Shown here: positions 43,965 to 53,417 of the stretch, in pieces
Numbering within the stretch: position 1 is the first letter of the stretch
How the letters are laid out: each line of letters begins with the position of its first letter
Assembly: GCF_002156385.1 (NCBI RefSeq)
Contig: NZ_MVJM01000004.1
Location: 1,533 to 65,532, forward strand
Origin: Halalkalibacter urbisdiaboli
Lineage (GTDB): Bacteria > Bacillota > Bacilli > Bacillales > Bacillaceae_D
Direction: 5' to 3'
Length of the DNA stretch: 64,000 bases
Made by a program: the position numbers and the translations under genes
The notes under the pieces: model-generated
Told to the model about the DNA's origin: nothing
Database searches by the model: none
The model's input: only the letters and a program-made list of their open reading frames with translations

Positions 43965-44276
43965 ACGTCATCCCCCCTTAGTCCCTTCTAACCTGGTTTA
44001 ATTGTAAGGGTTTACAATCTTTTTTTTAACGTTACCTGTTTTAGATTTTTTTGTGTTTTTTTTAGGTATTTAATAACCCACTTCTTTTATGATAGATACT
44101 TGACAAAAGTAAGTGTTGAAAATACCATACTATTAATAAGTAAGTAAGGAAATATAAAATACATCCATTTTAATCTATTTTCCTTCGTTTTAACCTATGG
44201 AAGATAGGGAACAATGATTAAGGAACATCATGATTTAACCATATATTTAAATTTTTTAGAAAAAGGAGATTAAACC
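43965..44276. other. Divergent intergenic region dctQ / WrbA-type gene
   Basis: 312 bases without a supported ORF. It contains the candidate sigma-B promoter for the plus-strand flavoprotein gene. The minus-strand dctQ promoter is not obvious. It is notably AT-rich, with T-runs near 44020-44065. Confidence 0.5.
44187..44212 (+). promoter_or_regulatory. Candidate sigma-B promoter of the WrbA-type gene
   Basis: GTTTTA (44187-44192), a 14-base spacer and GGGAAC (44207-44212), 65 bases before the start. It is an imperfect match to GTTTAA-N13-15-GGGWAW. Confidence 0.35.
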
Positions 44277-44885
44277 ATGTCAATCAAGTTAGCCGTTATC
44301 TATTACAGCTCTACTGGAACAAACTATCAATTAGCTAAATGGGCAGAAGAAGGCGGAAAAGCCGCTGGTGCTGAAGTAAAGGTATTAAAGGTTCCTGAAC
44401 TTGCCCCACAAAGTGCGATTGACTCGAATCCTGCTTGGAAAGCCCATGTTGAAGCAACTGCAGATGTGCCTGAAGTCACTTTAGATGATTTAGTATGGGC
44501 AGATGCCATTGTGTTTAGCGTGCCTACACGCTTCGGTAACATGCCTGCACAAATGAAGCAGTTCTTAGATACAACTGGCGGTCTCTGGTTCGAAGGAAAG
44601 CTTGCCAACAAAGTCGTTAGTGCAATGTCTTCGGCAAGTAATGCGCACGGTGGCCAAGAAGCTACAATCCTTTCTATATATACAACGATGTACCACTGGG
44701 GTGCTATTGTTGCATCACCTGGATACACGGATCCACTATTATTCGCTTCTGGCGGTAACCCGTATGGAACGAGTGTTACTGTTAATCAAGAGGGGAATAT
44801 GCAAGAGAATGTCGAAGAGGCTGCAAAGTATCAAGCAAAGCGTACTGTTCAAGTTGCTGATGCTCTTAAAAAAGGAAATCAATAA
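44277..44885 (+). CDS. NAD(P)H:quinone oxidoreductase, WrbA-type flavodoxin-fold protein
   Basis: A 202-aa flavoprotein. The FMN phosphate loop is YYSSTGTNYQLAKWAEEGG. WrbA-type features are VPTRFGNMPAQMKQFLDTTGGLW, SSASNAHGGQEATILSIYTTMYHWG and the GYTDPLLFASGGNPYGTSVT end. It reduces quinones by two electrons and so limits oxidative stress. AAAAGGAG precedes the ATG. It is divergent from the TRAP operon and may be part of the general stress regulon. Confidence 0.93.
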   Translation: MSIKLAVIYYSSTGTNYQLAKWAEEGGKAAGAEVKVLKVPELAPQSAIDSNPAWKAHVEATADVPEVTLDDLVWADAIVFSVPTRFGNMPAQMKQFLDTTGGLWFEGKLANKVVSAMSSASNAHGGQEATILSIYTTMYHWGAIVASPGYTDPLLFASGGNPYGTSVTVNQEGNMQENVEEAAKYQAKRTVQVADALKKGNQ

Positions 44886-44893
44886 TCAATATG

Positions 44894-44938
44894 AGGCTGT
44901 GCCAAAAGGTTAAAAAACAACCTTTTGGCACAGTCCCT
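44894..44938 (+). terminator. Repeated terminator hairpin, copy 2
   Basis: AGGCTGTGCCAAAAGGTT ... AACCTTTTGGCACAG followed by TCCCTTT. Nearly the same sequence as 23956-23998. Confidence 0.75.
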
Positions 44939-45076
44939 TTATATATTGTACTCTATTTCACGCTCTGCCATTAACCCCTCTAACCATGCTGAGTATTCCT
45001 CTAGCAGCCGCTCATCAAAGAGAAGCTCTTCAATTTCTTCGCTCCTTGATTGTGTCGAGTTGATGTCAATGCTCAG
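44939..45076 (-). pseudogene. Possible C-terminal gene remnant
   Basis: An open frame of 45 codons on the minus strand with protein-like, acidic composition (SEEIEELLFDERLLEEYSAWLE, then the stop at 44939). There is no good start codon or ribosome site, and an in-frame stop lies just upstream. It looks like the end of a lost gene. I do not recognise the family. Nothing else is seen between the WrbA-type gene and the first Usp gene. Confidence 0.25.
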
Positions 45077-45178
45077 TTAATAAGTAAAGTTTCTGGTAAG
45101 ACTACATTAAAAAGCAAAAGTGATACAACTTAAAAAAGGTGACCTAAAGCTAAAAGCTTACTTAAGTCACCTTCCCTA

Positions 45179-45595
45179 CTATTTAACAATCATCACTGGG
45201 CATTCTGCACGCTTCATTACTTTATGGCTAACACTTCCTAACACTAACGTTTGAAATTGATTCAAGCCACGGCTTCCTATGACTATACAATCATAGTTTC
45301 GTTCATTAGCGAATGCCACAATCGTTGGCCCAGGTTCACCATGAAGAACGGTTGTTGAAAAAGGGATTTCTTCATTTGTTAATTTTTCTTCAACTGGCTT
45401 CAATCGTTCTTTTCGCTTTTTATCAATTTCAAATTTGCTATCGTTGTGTAAGACATCATACTTAGACATCGAGCCATCAATAACATACAAAAGATCAATG
45501 GTCCCATGATATAGCTTTGCTAGTGCAATCGCTTTATCAGTTGAACGTAGCGAATGCTCCGAGCCATCAACGGGTAGTAATATTTTTTGAAACAT
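45179..45595 (-). CDS. Universal stress protein (UspA family), paralogue 1
   Basis: A 138-aa single Usp domain. It starts MFQKILLPVDGSEHS and ends with the ATP-binding pattern IVIGSRGLNQFQTLVLGSVSHKVMKRAECPVMIVK (G-2x-G-9x-G-S/T). It follows its paralogue by about 40 bases on the same strand. GGAGGGG precedes the ATG. Confidence 0.93.
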   Translation of the reverse strand: MFQKILLPVDGSEHSLRSTDKAIALAKLYHGTIDLLYVIDGSMSKYDVLHNDSKFEIDKKRKERLKPVEEKLTNEEIPFSTTVLHGEPGPTIVAFANERNYDCIVIGSRGLNQFQTLVLGSVSHKVMKRAECPVMIVK

Positions 45596-45636
45596 GTATG
45601 TTCCCCTCCATATCCATACTTCTATCTATTTTTCTA

Positions 45637-46053
45637 TTATTTAATAATCATCACTGGACTTGTTACGCGCTTGGCAACTTTGTGGCTAACACTTCCTAAC
45701 ACCATGCTCTGAAGTGGATTCAAGCCACGACTACCTAATACCACACAGTCATAGGAGCCTTTATTTGCGAATTCAACAATGGTCGGTCCAGCTTCCCCAT
45801 GGAGGATATGAACCTGATAACCAATTCCACTTGCTTGAAACAAGTCCTCAATTCCCTTTAGTTTCTGCTTTCTTTTTTCTTCGATTTCAACCTTACTGCT
45901 ACTTCGAAGAACATCCGACTTAGAAGTTGCACCATTTACAACATAAACAAGATCAACCATTCCATTGCTTGGTTTAATTAGAGCGATTGCTTTCTCAGCA
46001 GCCCTCATTGCATGTTCCGAACCATCAGCAGCTAATAGTATTTTTTGAAACAT
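45637..46053 (-). CDS. Universal stress protein (UspA family), paralogue 2
   Basis: A 138-aa Usp domain closely related to the next gene, so a tandem duplication is likely. It starts MFQKILLAADGSEHA and ends VVLGSRGLNPLQSMVLGSVSHKVAKRVTSPVMIIK. I chose the ATG at 46053 because GGGGTGAGG lies upstream and the paralogue starts at the same residue. A perfect 16-base palindrome lies about 60 bases upstream. Confidence 0.93.
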   Translation of the reverse strand: MFQKILLAADGSEHAMRAAEKAIALIKPSNGMVDLVYVVNGATSKSDVLRSSSKVEIEEKRKQKLKGIEDLFQASGIGYQVHILHGEAGPTIVEFANKGSYDCVVLGSRGLNPLQSMVLGSVSHKVAKRVTSPVMIIK

Positions 46054-46115
46054 GTCCTCACCCCTTCTAAATTGAATAGCTCTTTCTTCTATAATCATAC
46101 TATATTCTGCAGCTC

Positions 46116-46131
46116 AAAGGACATGTCCTTT
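46116..46131. promoter_or_regulatory. Perfect palindrome upstream of usp genes, candidate operator
   Basis: AAAGGACATGTCCTTT, a 16-base perfect palindrome in the region between the divergent usp pair and the RND pump gene. The protein that binds it is not known. Confidence 0.4.
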
Positions 46132-46271
46132 ATATTTTCATATAGAATAAACGTTCCTCCGCCTTAAGGATGAGATACAATTCCTTCCAAAATAGGATTA
46201 CTCCTTCCCCTTATCCATCTATAATTTGGTTGTACCTGGAAAACAGGAAATTATGTAGATGGAGGAATAGG

Positions 46272-49200
46272 ATGTCTTTATTAAAATTTTTACTACAACG
46301 AAAGCTTATTGTTGGCCTCTTGATTGTGTTTGTCCTTTTCATTGGTCTCTACTCAACTACGAAACTAGATAAGGAGCTAATGCCACCTGTTACATTCGAT
46401 GGTGCAATGATATTAGTTGATGCAGGGGACGTCGGTGCTCTAGACGTTGAGCAACGAATAACAGAACCGATTGAGCAAATGTTACAAGGAATCGATGGGG
46501 TCGTTTCTTATCAATCTACCTCTTCAATTGGCAATAGCTCACTTTCAATTGAAATAGCGGAAGGACAAGGAGATGATGTCTTTAAGGAAATTGAAGCAAG
46601 CTTAAATGAACTCCAGCTATCCGGTGTTAAGGACGTTTCCACGTTTCAATATTCATTAGATAATAACTATGAGTTCTTCATGGATATTTCTGAAGGCTCA
46701 AAAGAAGAGATGACGTCATTTGGCACAGACATCTTAGAAACTCGACTTGAAGCCCTTCCTGAAGTAAGGGATGTTGAGCTAGTAGGTGTTGATAAAAAAG
46801 AAGTCATCATTGAGCTTAAGCAGGATAAGCTAGATGAATATGGGATTCAAAGCGAACAATTAATTTCAGTACTTCAACAATCAAATCAAGAAGTCGCTAT
46901 CGGAGAATTAGCCGGTGAACAGAATGAACCTACGTTAAGATGGGACACTTCATTTGAAACCATAGAAGATTTAAATAAAATGACCATTTCCACACCGGTT
47001 GGAATGAAAACATTGTCTGACTTTGCAACGATTGAAGAAGTCTCTCAACAGCAAACGGCAGGTACTTGGAAAAATGGACAATCAAATTTTATTCTCGTTC
47101 AAGTAGGGCGTGTTTCTGATGTCACTCAGATAGAAATGGCTGCTGCCGTTCGCGCAGAAGTCGAGAAAATAAAAGAAGAAGGTCTCGTATCAGGATTCCA
47201 GCTTGAAGAAATTGTTGCCCAAGCGGATTATGTTCGTGATTCGATTGATGGGGTTTCACAAAACGTTTTAATCGGTGGAGTCATTGCCATTATCATCCTG
47301 ATGCTATTTTTACGAAATGTAAGAGCAACCCTGATTATCGGCTTATCTATACCGGTTTCGATCCTCTTAACATTTACAGCGATGTGGTTTTTCGATTATA
47401 GCTTTAATATGCTGAGCTTAATTGGTTTAGGGTTAGGAATTGGAATGATGGTTGATGCGTCAATTGTTATTTTAGAATCGATCTATCGTAAGAAAGAACA
47501 AGGGCTCGAAAAAATGGAGGCCGTTATCAAAGGTACAAAGGAAGTAGCAACAGCTGTCCTCGCATCCATGCTAACGACGATTGTCGTGTTTCTGCCAATG
47601 GGGATTTTAGGCGGAGAAATGGGCAAATTTATGATTATTTTATCTGTTGTTGTCTGCATTACGTTAATTAGCTCTGTTGTCATCTCGTTTACGCTAATTC
47701 CGACATTAGCTCATCGCTTTTTAAAGGTTAAAAATTCGGGGCAGCAACGTAAAGAAGGTCCCATTCTGCAAAGCTACGGTCGCTTAATTGCTTGGATGAG
47801 TGGAAAAAAGCGTCGTCGTTACAGCATCATTACCTTATTCATTCTCATTTTTGCTAGTTCTCTGTTTCTGGTTACAAAAATTCCGATGACGATTATGCCA
47901 GATGTCTTTAATCGTTACGCTGAGCTTAATGTTCAGCTTGAAAGTGGTGTAACTCCGAGCGAACGTGAGGAAATTGCTCAAGCGATTAGTGCTCGTCTAG
48001 AAAACATACCAGATGTTTCGAATAACATTATTCTTGATAATGTCGGCTCTATGTATGCAATTGTAAATATGACTCCAGCCGAGGAAGCCACTTTAGAGCA
48101 GAAAGAAGTAAACGAACAAATTCTTTCTTCTTTACGCGAGCTAGAAGAACATTATCCGATTATGAGTATTGGCTCAGTGATGGATGGTGGAGGTGGCTTT
48201 CCGATTACTCTTGAAATTCAAGGAGAGGATTTCGAAACGTTAGCTAAGGTTGGGTCCAATCTCTCAAACGAACTCCAAGAGATTGAAGGCATTGTCTCAG
48301 TCAAAACGACAACAGAAAAGATGTCTGAAGAGCAACAAATAACGTTAAAAGAACAAGCTTTAGAAGATGATCAACTTTCTTCTCTTAGTCTCTATCAACA
48401 AATCCAACATGCATTTACAACCATTCCAGTTGGAGAAATGACGGATCAACAACCCATTATGGTAACATCTGATACAACGATTGAAAATAAGGCTGATTTT
48501 CTAGCTACAGAAATTATATTACCTACAGGAGAAAAGGAGAAACTCTCCACCTATATTACTTTAAATCGAAGCGAGGTCCCTACTCAAATCGAGCGTAAAG
48601 ATGGAAAACGATATATTAACGTAATGGCTGATATCGAAGGACGAGATTTAGGTTCCATTAACCGAGATATCCAAGAGCTATTAAAAGGTTTCGACACACC
48701 TAACGGCTACACTGTTTCGACTGGGGGAGACTTAGAAACCCAGCAGAAGGCTATGTTAGAAATGGCCATGATTTTAGGAATTTCCCTTTTTCTTGTCTAT
48801 GTTGTGATGGCGATTCAATTTAATAGCTTAAATCAACCAATGATTGTCATGTCAGTTATACCATTAACAATTACTGGGGTTATTTTAGGACTTCTACTAA
48901 CTCAACGAGAACTAAGCATTATGTCAGGTATGGGGATCATTATGCTTATCGGGATTGTTCTTAACAATGCGATTTTACTCATTGATCGTATGAATCAACT
49001 TCGCGGCGAGGATGTACGATTACAAGAAGCGGTTGTAGAAGCAGGGAAAACAAGAATACGTCCAATATTCATGACAACTTTAACAACGATTGGTGGAATG
49101 TTACCTTTAGCTTTAGCCACCGGGACAGCAAGTAGCTATCAAGCACCAATGGCCACAGTTGTGATTTCAGGGCTTTTATTTGCTACTTTTATTACGCTCG

Positions 49201-49304
49201 TATTAATTCCTGCTGTTTATCTCCTATTTGAGGATATAAAAACAGGCTTAAAGAAATTCGGCAGAAGGAAAAGAGCTGTCAGAACGAAAGACGAGGCAGC
49301 TTAA
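46272..49304 (+). CDS. RND family efflux pump (SwrC/YerP-like)
   Basis: A 1010-aa AcrB/MMPL-type pump with a TM helix at the N-terminus, two large extracellular loops and two blocks of membrane helices. Typical are GLGLGIGMMVDASIVILESIYRKKEQG (TM4 acidic pair), DLETQQKAMLEMAMILGISLFLVYVVMAIQF and GIIMLIGIVLNNAILLIDRMNQLR. B. subtilis SwrC exports surfactin and other amphiphiles. The ATG at 46272 has GGAGG upstream; the extension to 46170 has no hydrophobic start and is rejected. No periplasmic adaptor is expected in this monoderm. A terminator follows (49315-49350). Confidence 0.92.
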   Translation: MSLLKFLLQRKLIVGLLIVFVLFIGLYSTTKLDKELMPPVTFDGAMILVDAGDVGALDVEQRITEPIEQMLQGIDGVVSYQSTSSIGNSSLSIEIAEGQGDDVFKEIEASLNELQLSGVKDVSTFQYSLDNNYEFFMDISEGSKEEMTSFGTDILETRLEALPEVRDVELVGVDKKEVIIELKQDKLDEYGIQSEQLISVLQQSNQEVAIGELAGEQNEPTLRWDTSFETIEDLNKMTISTPVGMKTLSDFATIEEVSQQQTAGTWKNGQSNFILVQVGRVSDVTQIEMAAAVRAEVEKIKEEGLVSGFQLEEIVAQADYVRDSIDGVSQNVLIGGVIAIIILMLFLRNVRATLIIGLSIPVSILLTFTAMWFFDYSFNMLSLIGLGLGIGMMVDASIVILESIYRKKEQGLEKMEAVIKGTKEVATAVLASMLTTIVVFLPMGILGGEMGKFMIILSVVVCITLISSVVISFTLIPTLAHRFLKVKNSGQQRKEGPILQSYGRLIAWMSGKKRRRYSIITLFILIFASSLFLVTKIPMTIMPDVFNRYAELNVQLESGVTPSEREEIAQAISARLENIPDVSNNIILDNVGSMYAIVNMTPAEEATLEQKEVNEQILSSLRELEEHYPIMSIGSVMDGGGGFPITLEIQGEDFETLAKVGSNLSNELQEIEGIVSVKTTTEKMSEEQQITLKEQALEDDQLSSLSLYQQIQHAFTTIPVGEMTDQQPIMVTSDTTIENKADFLATEIILPTGEKEKLSTYITLNRSEVPTQIERKDGKRYINVMADIEGRDLGSINRDIQELLKGFDTPNGYTVSTGGDLETQQKAMLEMAMILGISLFLVYVVMAIQFNSLNQPMIVMSVIPLTITGVILGLLLTQRELSIMSGMGIIMLIGIVLNNAILLIDRMNQLRGEDVRLQEAVVEAGKTRIRPIFMTTLTTIGGMLPLALATGTASSYQAPMATVVISGLLFATFITLVLIPAVYLLFEDIKTGLKKFGRRKRAVRTKDEAA

Positions 49305-49314
49305 CTTTAACAAA

Positions 49315-49350
49315 GAAGAGGAGCTATGCATTTGGCCCCTCTTCTTCCCT
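49315..49350 (+). terminator. Terminator after the RND pump gene
   Basis: GAAGAGG ... CCTCTTC stem followed by TTCCCTTTTT. Confidence 0.6.
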
Positions 49351-49459
49351 TTTTCATCGAAATTCGCTCGCACTGTAAATGCGAGCAGAAACAAACTTCC
49401 CCAATGATCGTAATCAGGAACTCATTCCAAAACACATTCCATTTAACTACTCTCCATTA

Positions 49460-50809
49460 CTAAGCTTTAAAAGCTGTTCTCGCCAAATTTGGAATGTACA
49501 ATGATAAGAATAAGGACCGTGAAAAACTAAACATCACAAAAGCAAACCATACACCATGGTTCCCAAATACAGGTACAGTCAAAAAGAGCATACCGAAAAA
49601 AACTAGCAGCGAAAACAGAATTGAATTTCGAATCGAACGTGCCTCAGTTGCTCCCGAAAAAATCCCTTCTAACTGCAATCCCCAATAGCCTACGATAGAA
49701 TAAGCCATTAACCAAAGCACATGCTCTGATGCAACATCTTTTACGTTATCAAGAATTGTAAAAAAACCAACTAAACTACTTCCAAAGAAAAGGATCACGC
49801 CTGTTAAAAAGACAGCAGCAATTCCCCCCCATTGTCCCGATAACAGACACGCTCTTTGAAAAAGTGATTGATTCCTCTCCCCTATCGCCCGTCCGACCAT
49901 AATACTTGAGGCATTGGCAAAACCACTAAAAAAATAAGCCATAAAATAATGGATTTGCAAAATGATCGCATTAGCAGCTAAAGCGACTTCCCCCATCTCT
50001 GCCCCTTTAGATGTAAAAACCGTTGTCATCGTTAGTAAACAGACGGTGCGTAAAAATAAGTCTCGATTCATCGATAACATCTTCAACAATGGAGCAGCTT
50101 CAAAAAGGGTGAGGATTGTTTTTTTTCGAAATGCGATTTGCTTCGATCGAATCAATAAGACGAAACCTAGCAATACAGAAAATAGTTCTGAAATTAATGT
50201 TGCAATCGCAACTCCTGCAACACCAAAATCCATACCTAATACGAACCATACGCTAAGAAGCATATTTAACATATTCATTGAAATTTGGACAGTCATTGAA
50301 AGACGAACCTTTGTTAAACCCATTAGCCAACCGATTATGACATAGCTCATTAACGCAAAAGGGGCTCCCCAAATTCTTATCGAGAAATACGTATGAACAT
50401 GGCTCGTAACAAGATCACTTGGACCGACCATCCACAATGCACCAAGTAGAATCGGATATTGTAAAACAATAAATAAAAGACCGAATATAATCGCCATTGT
50501 CATTGGACGCAAAAGAGACAGCATCATCTCTTTTTCATCTTTTGAACCATGCGCCTGTGCCGTGAAACCAGTTGTACTCACACGTAAAAAACCAAATAAC
50601 CAGTACATAATATTAAAAATTAATGCACCTACCGCGACGCCTCCAATATAAGATGGATCTGGTAATCTCCCAACAACAGCTGTATCTACAATCCCTAAAA
50701 GTGGTTGAGTTAGATTAGAAATGATTAACGGAATCGCTAGAAGTAAGTATTGACGGTGACTCTCCGAATACCGCTGTTGTTCCAAAACAGTTGTTGTTGC
50801 TACTTTCAT
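49460..50809 (-). CDS. MATE family efflux transporter (DinF-like)
   Basis: A 449-aa protein with 12 membrane helices. The N-terminus LAIPLIISNLTQPLLGIVDTAVVGRL and the helix-7 region AANAIILQIHYFMAYFFSGFANASSIMVGRAIGE are typical of the DinF branch. It exports a cationic drug or a metabolite by Na+ or H+ exchange. It lies 15 bases after the last ABC gene on the same strand, so it probably belongs to the cobalamin-riboswitch operon. Confidence 0.9.
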   Translation of the reverse strand: MKVATTTVLEQQRYSESHRQYLLLAIPLIISNLTQPLLGIVDTAVVGRLPDPSYIGGVAVGALIFNIMYWLFGFLRVSTTGFTAQAHGSKDEKEMMLSLLRPMTMAIIFGLLFIVLQYPILLGALWMVGPSDLVTSHVHTYFSIRIWGAPFALMSYVIIGWLMGLTKVRLSMTVQISMNMLNMLLSVWFVLGMDFGVAGVAIATLISELFSVLLGFVLLIRSKQIAFRKKTILTLFEAAPLLKMLSMNRDLFLRTVCLLTMTTVFTSKGAEMGEVALAANAIILQIHYFMAYFFSGFANASSIMVGRAIGERNQSLFQRACLLSGQWGGIAAVFLTGVILFFGSSLVGFFTILDNVKDVASEHVLWLMAYSIVGYWGLQLEGIFSGATEARSIRNSILFSLLVFFGMLFLTVPVFGNHGVWFAFVMFSFSRSLFLSLYIPNLARTAFKA

Positions 50810-50824
50810 TATTCTCGATCACCT

Positions 50825-51595
50825 CTACATACTAGCTTCTATTAGTTTTTTTGTATAAATGTTTCGTTCCATTGTTGCTAACTCGGCTTGAGGAAATTGT
50901 TCTATAAGCTGCCCATCCTTCATCACCATCATCTCATCACTCATAAAAGCAACCGCACCGATATCATGACTTATGAAAAGATAAGACATCCTTAATGTTT
51001 CCTTCAGTTCTTTTAGTAGGTTCAATATTTGGGCTTGTATCGAGACATCGAGGCTTGAGGTAGGTTCATCACAAATAAGTAGCTCAGGGCCTAAGCTAAT
51101 CGCTCTTGCTATGACAACACGTTGCTTTTGCCCACCACTTAACTCATGAGGGTAACAATTTAAATAGGAAGAAGAGAGACCGACCATATTTAACAGCTTC
51201 GTTGCTGCTGCCCTTCTTGAATGCCTGACTTCCTTTAAAAAAGCAGGGGTTACCTCTTTAAAATTATCTAAAGGCTCCATGACTGCATCCATTATTTTAA
51301 CTCGTTGATTAAGCGATGCAGTTGGGTCCTGGAAGACTAGCTGCATGCTTTTTCGAAGCTGCCGCCAAGGCTCCCCTTTCAGCCTATCTATCCTTTTTTG
51401 CTGAAAGTGAATTTCTCCATGTGTAGGTTTTTCAATGACTAAAATCAACTTAGCCAGCGTACTCTTCCCACTTCCGCTTTCCCCAACAATTCCAAGGCAG
51501 GTTCCTTTTTTTAATTGAAATGAGAAGTTGTGAACAGCTATAACATCTTTTCCATATTTCTTTTGCACATTCCGTACATCTAAAAGAACGTCCAT
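50825..51595 (-). CDS. Nik/Opp-type ABC transporter ATPase (second ATPase)
   Basis: A 256-aa ATPase of the NikE/OppF group. Walker A is GESGSGKST, the signature is LSGGQKQRVVIARA, Walker B is LLICDEPTSSLD. A region QLVFQDPTASLNQRVKI is typical. Its start abuts the stop of the first ATPase gene. It powers metal or peptide uptake with the permeases upstream. Confidence 0.93.
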   Translation of the reverse strand: MDVLLDVRNVQKKYGKDVIAVHNFSFQLKKGTCLGIVGESGSGKSTLAKLILVIEKPTHGEIHFQQKRIDRLKGEPWRQLRKSMQLVFQDPTASLNQRVKIMDAVMEPLDNFKEVTPAFLKEVRHSRRAAATKLLNMVGLSSSYLNCYPHELSGGQKQRVVIARAISLGPELLICDEPTSSLDVSIQAQILNLLKELKETLRMSYLFISHDIGAVAFMSDEMMVMKDGQLIEQFPQAELATMERNIYTKKLIEASM

Positions 51596-52582
51596 CTAGT
51601 TCACCTCACTTACATACCCTTTTGATTCTTTCTGATCATATAAATGACAGCACGCTCGGTGGTTTTCGGCGAATACCGTCTCACGTAACGCCTCAACATT
51701 GCAGCGTTCGAGTCTATTTGGACAACGGTGAACAAAAGGGCAACCAGCCGTTGAAATCTGTCCAGGCTCACCTGGAATGACCGGTAAACGTTCCAATTGA
51801 TTTCCAATAGAAGGCTGCGATTGAAGAAGTAGCTCAGTAAAAGGGTGTTTAGGATGTTGCTTTATCCTCTTCATCTCCCCATACTCAACACGATGCCCCC
51901 CGTATAAAACAGCGACTTGATCGGCTCGCTTTAACACATCACTAATATGATGCGTAATAAATAACACCCCACAGCCTAAATCACTTTGTAACTCTTTGAT
52001 TAAGTCAAGAATACGTTCGCCCGTTAACACATCTAGTGCTGTCGTAGGTTCATCTGCAATTAACAGCGATGGCTTCAACATCATTACCATAGCAATTGCT
52101 ACTCGTTGCTTTTGACCGCCGCTTAGCTCAAATGGGTAGCTCGAAAACACCCTCTGCGCCGGTAGCTTAACACGCTCTAGAAACTCTACCACCCGCTCGT
52201 TCGCTTCTTGTTTCGAGCACGATTGATGGGTACGAATGGTTTCAATCATTTGTTTTCCTATTGAATAGAACGGTGTTAAACTGCCATTATAGTCTTGAAA
52301 AATCATCCCCAGCTTCTTTCCGCGTAACCTTTGATACTGCCTTGGATGAAGCTGTTGAATTTCCTCTCCTTCAACATAAATTGTACCTTGATTTATGAAA
52401 AGGCCTTTTGGGAGCAACCCCATAATGGCTGATGCCGTTAAACTTTTCCCACTTCCACTTTCTCCTACAAGTCCGAGCATTTCTCCTTTATGTACCGTTA
52501 AATCAAGCCCATGAAGTAGCTGTTTGTTATTTTTTCGGTTTGTAATCGAAAGCTTATTTGTTTGTAAAACAGGCGTTGCCAT
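51596..52582 (-). CDS. Nik/Opp-type ABC transporter ATPase (first ATPase)
   Basis: A 328-aa ATPase of the NikD/OppD group. Walker A is GESGSGKSL, the signature is LSGGQKQRVAIAMVM, Walker B is LLIADEPTTALD. The C-terminal oligopeptide_trans extension has the CPFVHRCPNRLERC cysteine motif, which in many OppD/OppF proteins binds a 4Fe-4S cluster. Confidence 0.93.
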   Translation of the reverse strand: MATPVLQTNKLSITNRKNNKQLLHGLDLTVHKGEMLGLVGESGSGKSLTASAIMGLLPKGLFINQGTIYVEGEEIQQLHPRQYQRLRGKKLGMIFQDYNGSLTPFYSIGKQMIETIRTHQSCSKQEANERVVEFLERVKLPAQRVFSSYPFELSGGQKQRVAIAMVMMLKPSLLIADEPTTALDVLTGERILDLIKELQSDLGCGVLFITHHISDVLKRADQVAVLYGGHRVEYGEMKRIKQHPKHPFTELLLQSQPSIGNQLERLPVIPGEPGQISTAGCPFVHRCPNRLERCNVEALRETVFAENHRACCHLYDQKESKGYVSEVN

Positions 52583-52598
52583 CCTTTAAACACCTCAA

Positions 52599-53417
52599 TT
52601 ATTTTTTAATAGCTAATCCTTCTCGAAGTCCATCCCCAATTAAATTACAGCTTAAGACGACTAGCATGATTGCGATTCCTGGATAAATCATTAAAGCGGG
52701 CATTGATTGAAAGTAAGGTCTACCTTTATTTAAAAGCGCTCCCCACTCTGGTGTTGGCGGTTGTGCACCAATTCCTAAATAGGATAACGAAGAAATAATT
52801 AAAATAATTTTCCCTAAATCAAGGCTCGCTAAAATAAAGACATGAGATACTATTTGTGGGGCTAAATGTTTAACAATGATCTTACCTGGCCTACTTCCAC
52901 TTAACCTTGCAGCTAGTACATAGTCTTTTTCTTTCTCCGCCAACGTACAGCTACGCACAAGGCGAGCATAGCTAATCCATTTGACTGCAATAACAGCAAT
53001 TAAGACATTCAGTAGATTTGGACCTAGAAAGCCTGCAATCGCAATCGCCAAAATAAAGTCTGGAAAAGCAAGGAACCCATCAATTATTCTCATCAATACC
53101 GCATCGACTTTTCCACCAATATATCCAGAAACTAGACCAATAGGAATACCAATTACTAGTGTCACAATAAGAACAGCAATAGCCATTCCTAACGTTACCT
53201 TTGCTCCTTCAATAAGCCTTGATAATAAACACCGACCAAAAAAATCTGTACCTAGGGGATAGCTTAAACTCGGGGGCTGTAACCTATTACTCATGTCCAT
53301 GTCATAAGGATTATAGTGAGGAACAAGAAAAGGTCCGAAAACAATCAAAGTGATTATGACGATCATGATCGATATTCCAATTAACAGCATTGGGTCATGT
53401 CTGACTGTTTTCAACAT
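52599..53417 (-). CDS. Nik/Opp-type ABC transporter permease C
   Basis: A 272-aa permease of the OppC/NikC group: an N-terminal OppC_N segment, LGTDFFGRCLLSRLIEGAKVTLG and the EAA loop YVLAARLSGSRPGKIIVKHLAPQI. I chose the ATG at 53417, which has GGAGAG 7 bases upstream; the ATG at 53432 is possible. Its start overlaps the permease B gene by about 20 bases. Confidence 0.92.
   Translation of the reverse strand: MLKTVRHDPMLLIGISIMIVIITLIVFGPFLVPHYNPYDMDMSNRLQPPSLSYPLGTDFFGRCLLSRLIEGAKVTLGMAIAVLIVTLVIGIPIGLVSGYIGGKVDAVLMRIIDGFLAFPDFILAIAIAGFLGPNLLNVLIAVIAVKWISYARLVRSCTLAEKEKDYVLAARLSGSRPGKIIVKHLAPQIVSHVFILASLDLGKIILIISSLSYLGIGAQPPTPEWGALLNKGRPYFQSMPALMIYPGIAIMLVVLSCNLIGDGLREGLAIKK

Noticed and set aside
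44186-44198. 13-base CGTTTTAACCTAT shared with 63440-63452, both near TRAP loci
   Set aside because: No symmetry, different distances to genes, and in the first copy it overlaps a candidate sigma-B -35; probably chance.
49366-49386. GCTCGCA ... TGCGAGC hairpin after the RND pump gene
   Set aside because: No T-run on either side; the preceding hairpin is the better terminator, so this one is left unassigned.
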